Shown: one piece after another, positions 62,439 to 64,000 of the stretch
Layout of the letters: every line of letters begins with the position of its first letter
Position numbering within the stretch: the first letter of the stretch is position 1
Origin: Ideonella_A sakaiensis_A
Lineage (GTDB): Bacteria > Pseudomonadota > Gammaproteobacteria > Burkholderiales > Burkholderiaceae_C
Assembly (NCBI RefSeq): GCF_048320135.1
Contig: NZ_CP182947.1
Span: 2,852,001-2,916,000 of the forward strand
Reading direction: 5' to 3'
Length of the DNA: 64,000 nucleotides
Program-made: the position numbers and the translations under genes
Notes under the pieces: model-generated
Databases searched by the model: none
What the model saw: only the letters and a program-made list of their open reading frames with translations
What the model was told of the DNA's origin: nothing

Positions 62439-64000
62439 TCAGTTGTCCATCCGCTGGTGGAAGACCAGCCCGGCGTGTTCGCGCAGCGCGTGGAACCTGA
62501 TCTTCGGCCAGTTGGCCTCGATCGCCCGCAGCTCCGGCGCATATTCGACCAGCACGGTCGGCGCATCGACCGCGTCGTAGGCGACGCGGTGCGAATTGGC
62601 GTCGATGAAGCGCTTCAGCTCGCGCTCGCCGCCGTCGGCCGGGTCGCAGCTGACCCAGCGCGCAACCTGGAAGCGGCTCGGCAGGATGCGCGCCTTGACG
62701 CCGTATTCATGTTCGAGCCGGTGCGCAACGACCTCGAACTGCAGCTGGCCAACCGCGCCGAGCAGCAGCAGCGTGCCGGCCAGCGGCCGGAAGACCTGGA
62801 TCGCACCTTCCTCGCCGAGCTGCGTCAATCCGGCACGCAGCTGCTTGGTCTTCAGCGGATCGGCGACTTCGACCGAGCGGAACATCTCCGGCGCGAAGAA
62901 CGGCAGGCCGGTGAACTGCAGCGATTCGCCTTCGGTCAGCGTGTCGCCGAGCTGCAGCACGCCGTGGTTCGGGATGCCGATGATGTCGCCGGCAAAGGCT
63001 TCGTCGAGCAGTTCGCGGCGCTGGCTCAGGAAGCTGACGACCGAATTCGGCCGCAGCTCCTTGCCCGAGCGCACGACCTTCAGCCGCATGCCGCGTTCGA
63101 AGTGGCCGCTGGCGACGCGCAGGAAGGCGATGCGGTCGCGGTGCGCCGGGTCCATGTTGGCCTGGATCTTGAAGACGACGCCGGTGAACTTCGCTTCGTC
63201 GGGCGCCACTTCGCGCTGGATCGCCGGCCGCATCGCCGGTGGCGGAGCCAGGTCGACCAGTGCGTCGAGCACCTCGCGGACGCCGAAATTGTTGACCGCC
63301 GAACCGAAAAACATCGGTGTCTGCCGGCCCGCCAGAAACGCCTCGTGGTCGAACGGCGGCGCCGCATCCTGCAGCAGCTCGATCTCGCCTTTCGCCTGGT
63401 CGTACTGCATGCCGAAGCGCCGCGGATAAGCCGGGTTGTCGAGGCCGGCGAGGATTTCGTCATTGCGGTGGTCGCGGTCCTCGCCGGGGCTGAAGACGCG
63501 CATCTGCTGCTCGCGCAGGTCCATCACGCCGTGGAAGGCCTTGCCCATGCCGACCGGCCAGGTGAAGGGAACCACCTCCATGCCGAGTTCGCGCTCGATC
63601 TCGTCCATCAGGTCGAGCGGCTCCTTGACCTCGCGGTCCATCTTGTTGACGAAGGTCAGGATCGGCGTGTTGCGCGCGCGGCAGACCTGCAGCAGCCGCC
63701 GCGTCTGCGGCTCGACGCCGTTCGCCGCGTCGATCACCATCAGCGCCGCATCGACCGCGGTCAGCACCCGGTAGGTGTCCTCGGAAAAGTCCTGGTGGCC
63801 CGGGGTGTCGAGCAGGTTGATCACGCAGTCGCGGTATTCCATCTGCATCACCGACGACGCGACCGAAATGCCCCGCTGCTTCTCGATTTCCATCCAGTCC
63901 GATGTCGCATGGCGGCTCGCCTTGCGCGCCTTCACCGAACCGGCGATCTGGATCGCGCCGGAGAACAGCAGCAGCTTCTCGGTCAGCGTGGTCTTGCCGG
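62439..64000 (-). CDS. prfC: Peptide chain release factor 3, 5' end cut by window
   Basis: About 520 residues are visible of a GTPase of about 535, starting within the P-loop (GKTTLTEK). DTPGHQDFSEDTYR (G3) and NKMDRE (G4) follow, then the EF-Tu-like domains II and III ending HQRMDN. RF3 recycles RF1/RF2 after termination. The few missing N-terminal residues lie beyond the right edge. Family is certain by the run of motifs. Confidence 0.96.
   Translation of the reverse strand, partial: GKTTLTEKLLLFSGAIQIAGSVKARKASRHATSDWMEIEKQRGISVASSVMQMEYRDCVINLLDTPGHQDFSEDTYRVLTAVDAALMVIDAANGVEPQTRRLLQVCRARNTPILTFVNKMDREVKEPLDLMDEIERELGMEVVPFTWPVGMGKAFHGVMDLREQQMRVFSPGEDRDHRNDEILAGLDNPAYPRRFGMQYDQAKGEIELLQDAAPPFDHEAFLAGRQTPMFFGSAVNNFGVREVLDALVDLAPPPAMRPAIQREVAPDEAKFTGVVFKIQANMDPAHRDRIAFLRVASGHFERGMRLKVVRSGKELRPNSVVSFLSQRRELLDEAFAGDIIGIPNHGVLQLGDTLTEGESLQFTGLPFFAPEMFRSVEVADPLKTKQLRAGLTQLGEEGAIQVFRPLAGTLLLLGAVGQLQFEVVAHRLEHEYGVKARILPSRFQVARWVSCDPADGGERELKRFIDANSHRVAYDAVDAPTVLVEYAPELRAIEANWPKIRFHALREHAGLVFHQRMDN

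Overview
This 64 kb window is very GC-rich, gene-dense chromosomal DNA, most likely from a betaproteobacterium of the Burkholderiales. The evidence is family content and gene order: a DUF4148 protein, an hpf-ptsN-hprK cluster, adjacent metX and metW, leuS-lptE-holA, amgK divergent from lptD-surA-rsmA, and bamE divergent from fur. I see no tRNA, rRNA, CRISPR array, insertion sequence or prophage. Most of the window is housekeeping chromosome with a few accessory pockets.

Layout. 1-5 kb: an FAD oxidoreductase cut by the window edge, a LysR regulator, a DUF4148 protein, an extensin-like protein, a small membrane protein and the sugar kinase amgK. 5-10 kb: outer-membrane biogenesis (lptD, surA) and rsmA. 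9.8-10.9 kb: a secreted barnase-type RNase gene followed by its barstar inhibitor, which ends inside a perfect inverted repeat. 11-17 kb: a FixL/FixJ-like two-component pair running into thiL, pgpA, pncC and a hydroxyacid dehydrogenase. 17-24 kb (minus strand): holA, lptE, leuS, exbD, exbB, dapB and bamE, then divergent fur. 25-28 kb: hprK, ptsN, hpf and divergent corA.

28.3-37.3 kb is the most interesting part. Seven tightly overlapping minus-strand genes encode an NTF2-like protein, a short-chain dehydrogenase, a GPH-type transporter, a chalcone-isomerase-like protein, a cyclopropane-fatty-acid-synthase-like methyltransferase, a DUF1365 protein and an FAD amine-oxidase-like protein. They are divergent from a LitR/CarH-type MerR regulator that keeps all recognisable adenosylcobalamin-binding residues, followed by a ferritin-like diiron protein. 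I infer a light-controlled (B12 photoreceptor) membrane-lipid modification system, related to sets linked in other bacteria to singlet-oxygen stress and furan fatty acid synthesis.

37.3-45.7 kb: an M20 dipeptidase, then a complete RND efflux operon divergent from its TetR repressor, with an AcrR-box-like operator between them. 45.6-48.7 kb: a methyltransferase, metW and metX. 48.8-52.3 kb: an unusual trio of a Tat-lipoprotein FAD oxidoreductase, a membrane-bound spermidine-synthase-like protein and a DUF350 protein. 52.4-60.9 kb: dadA, an outer-membrane lipoprotein of unknown function, a TerB-like protein, transporters (EamA, MFS_3, BenE), a Nudix hydrolase and a histidine phosphatase. 60.6-64 kb: an unknown 100-residue protein, a bacterial SET-domain protein, a secreted lipoprotein and prfC, cut by the right edge.
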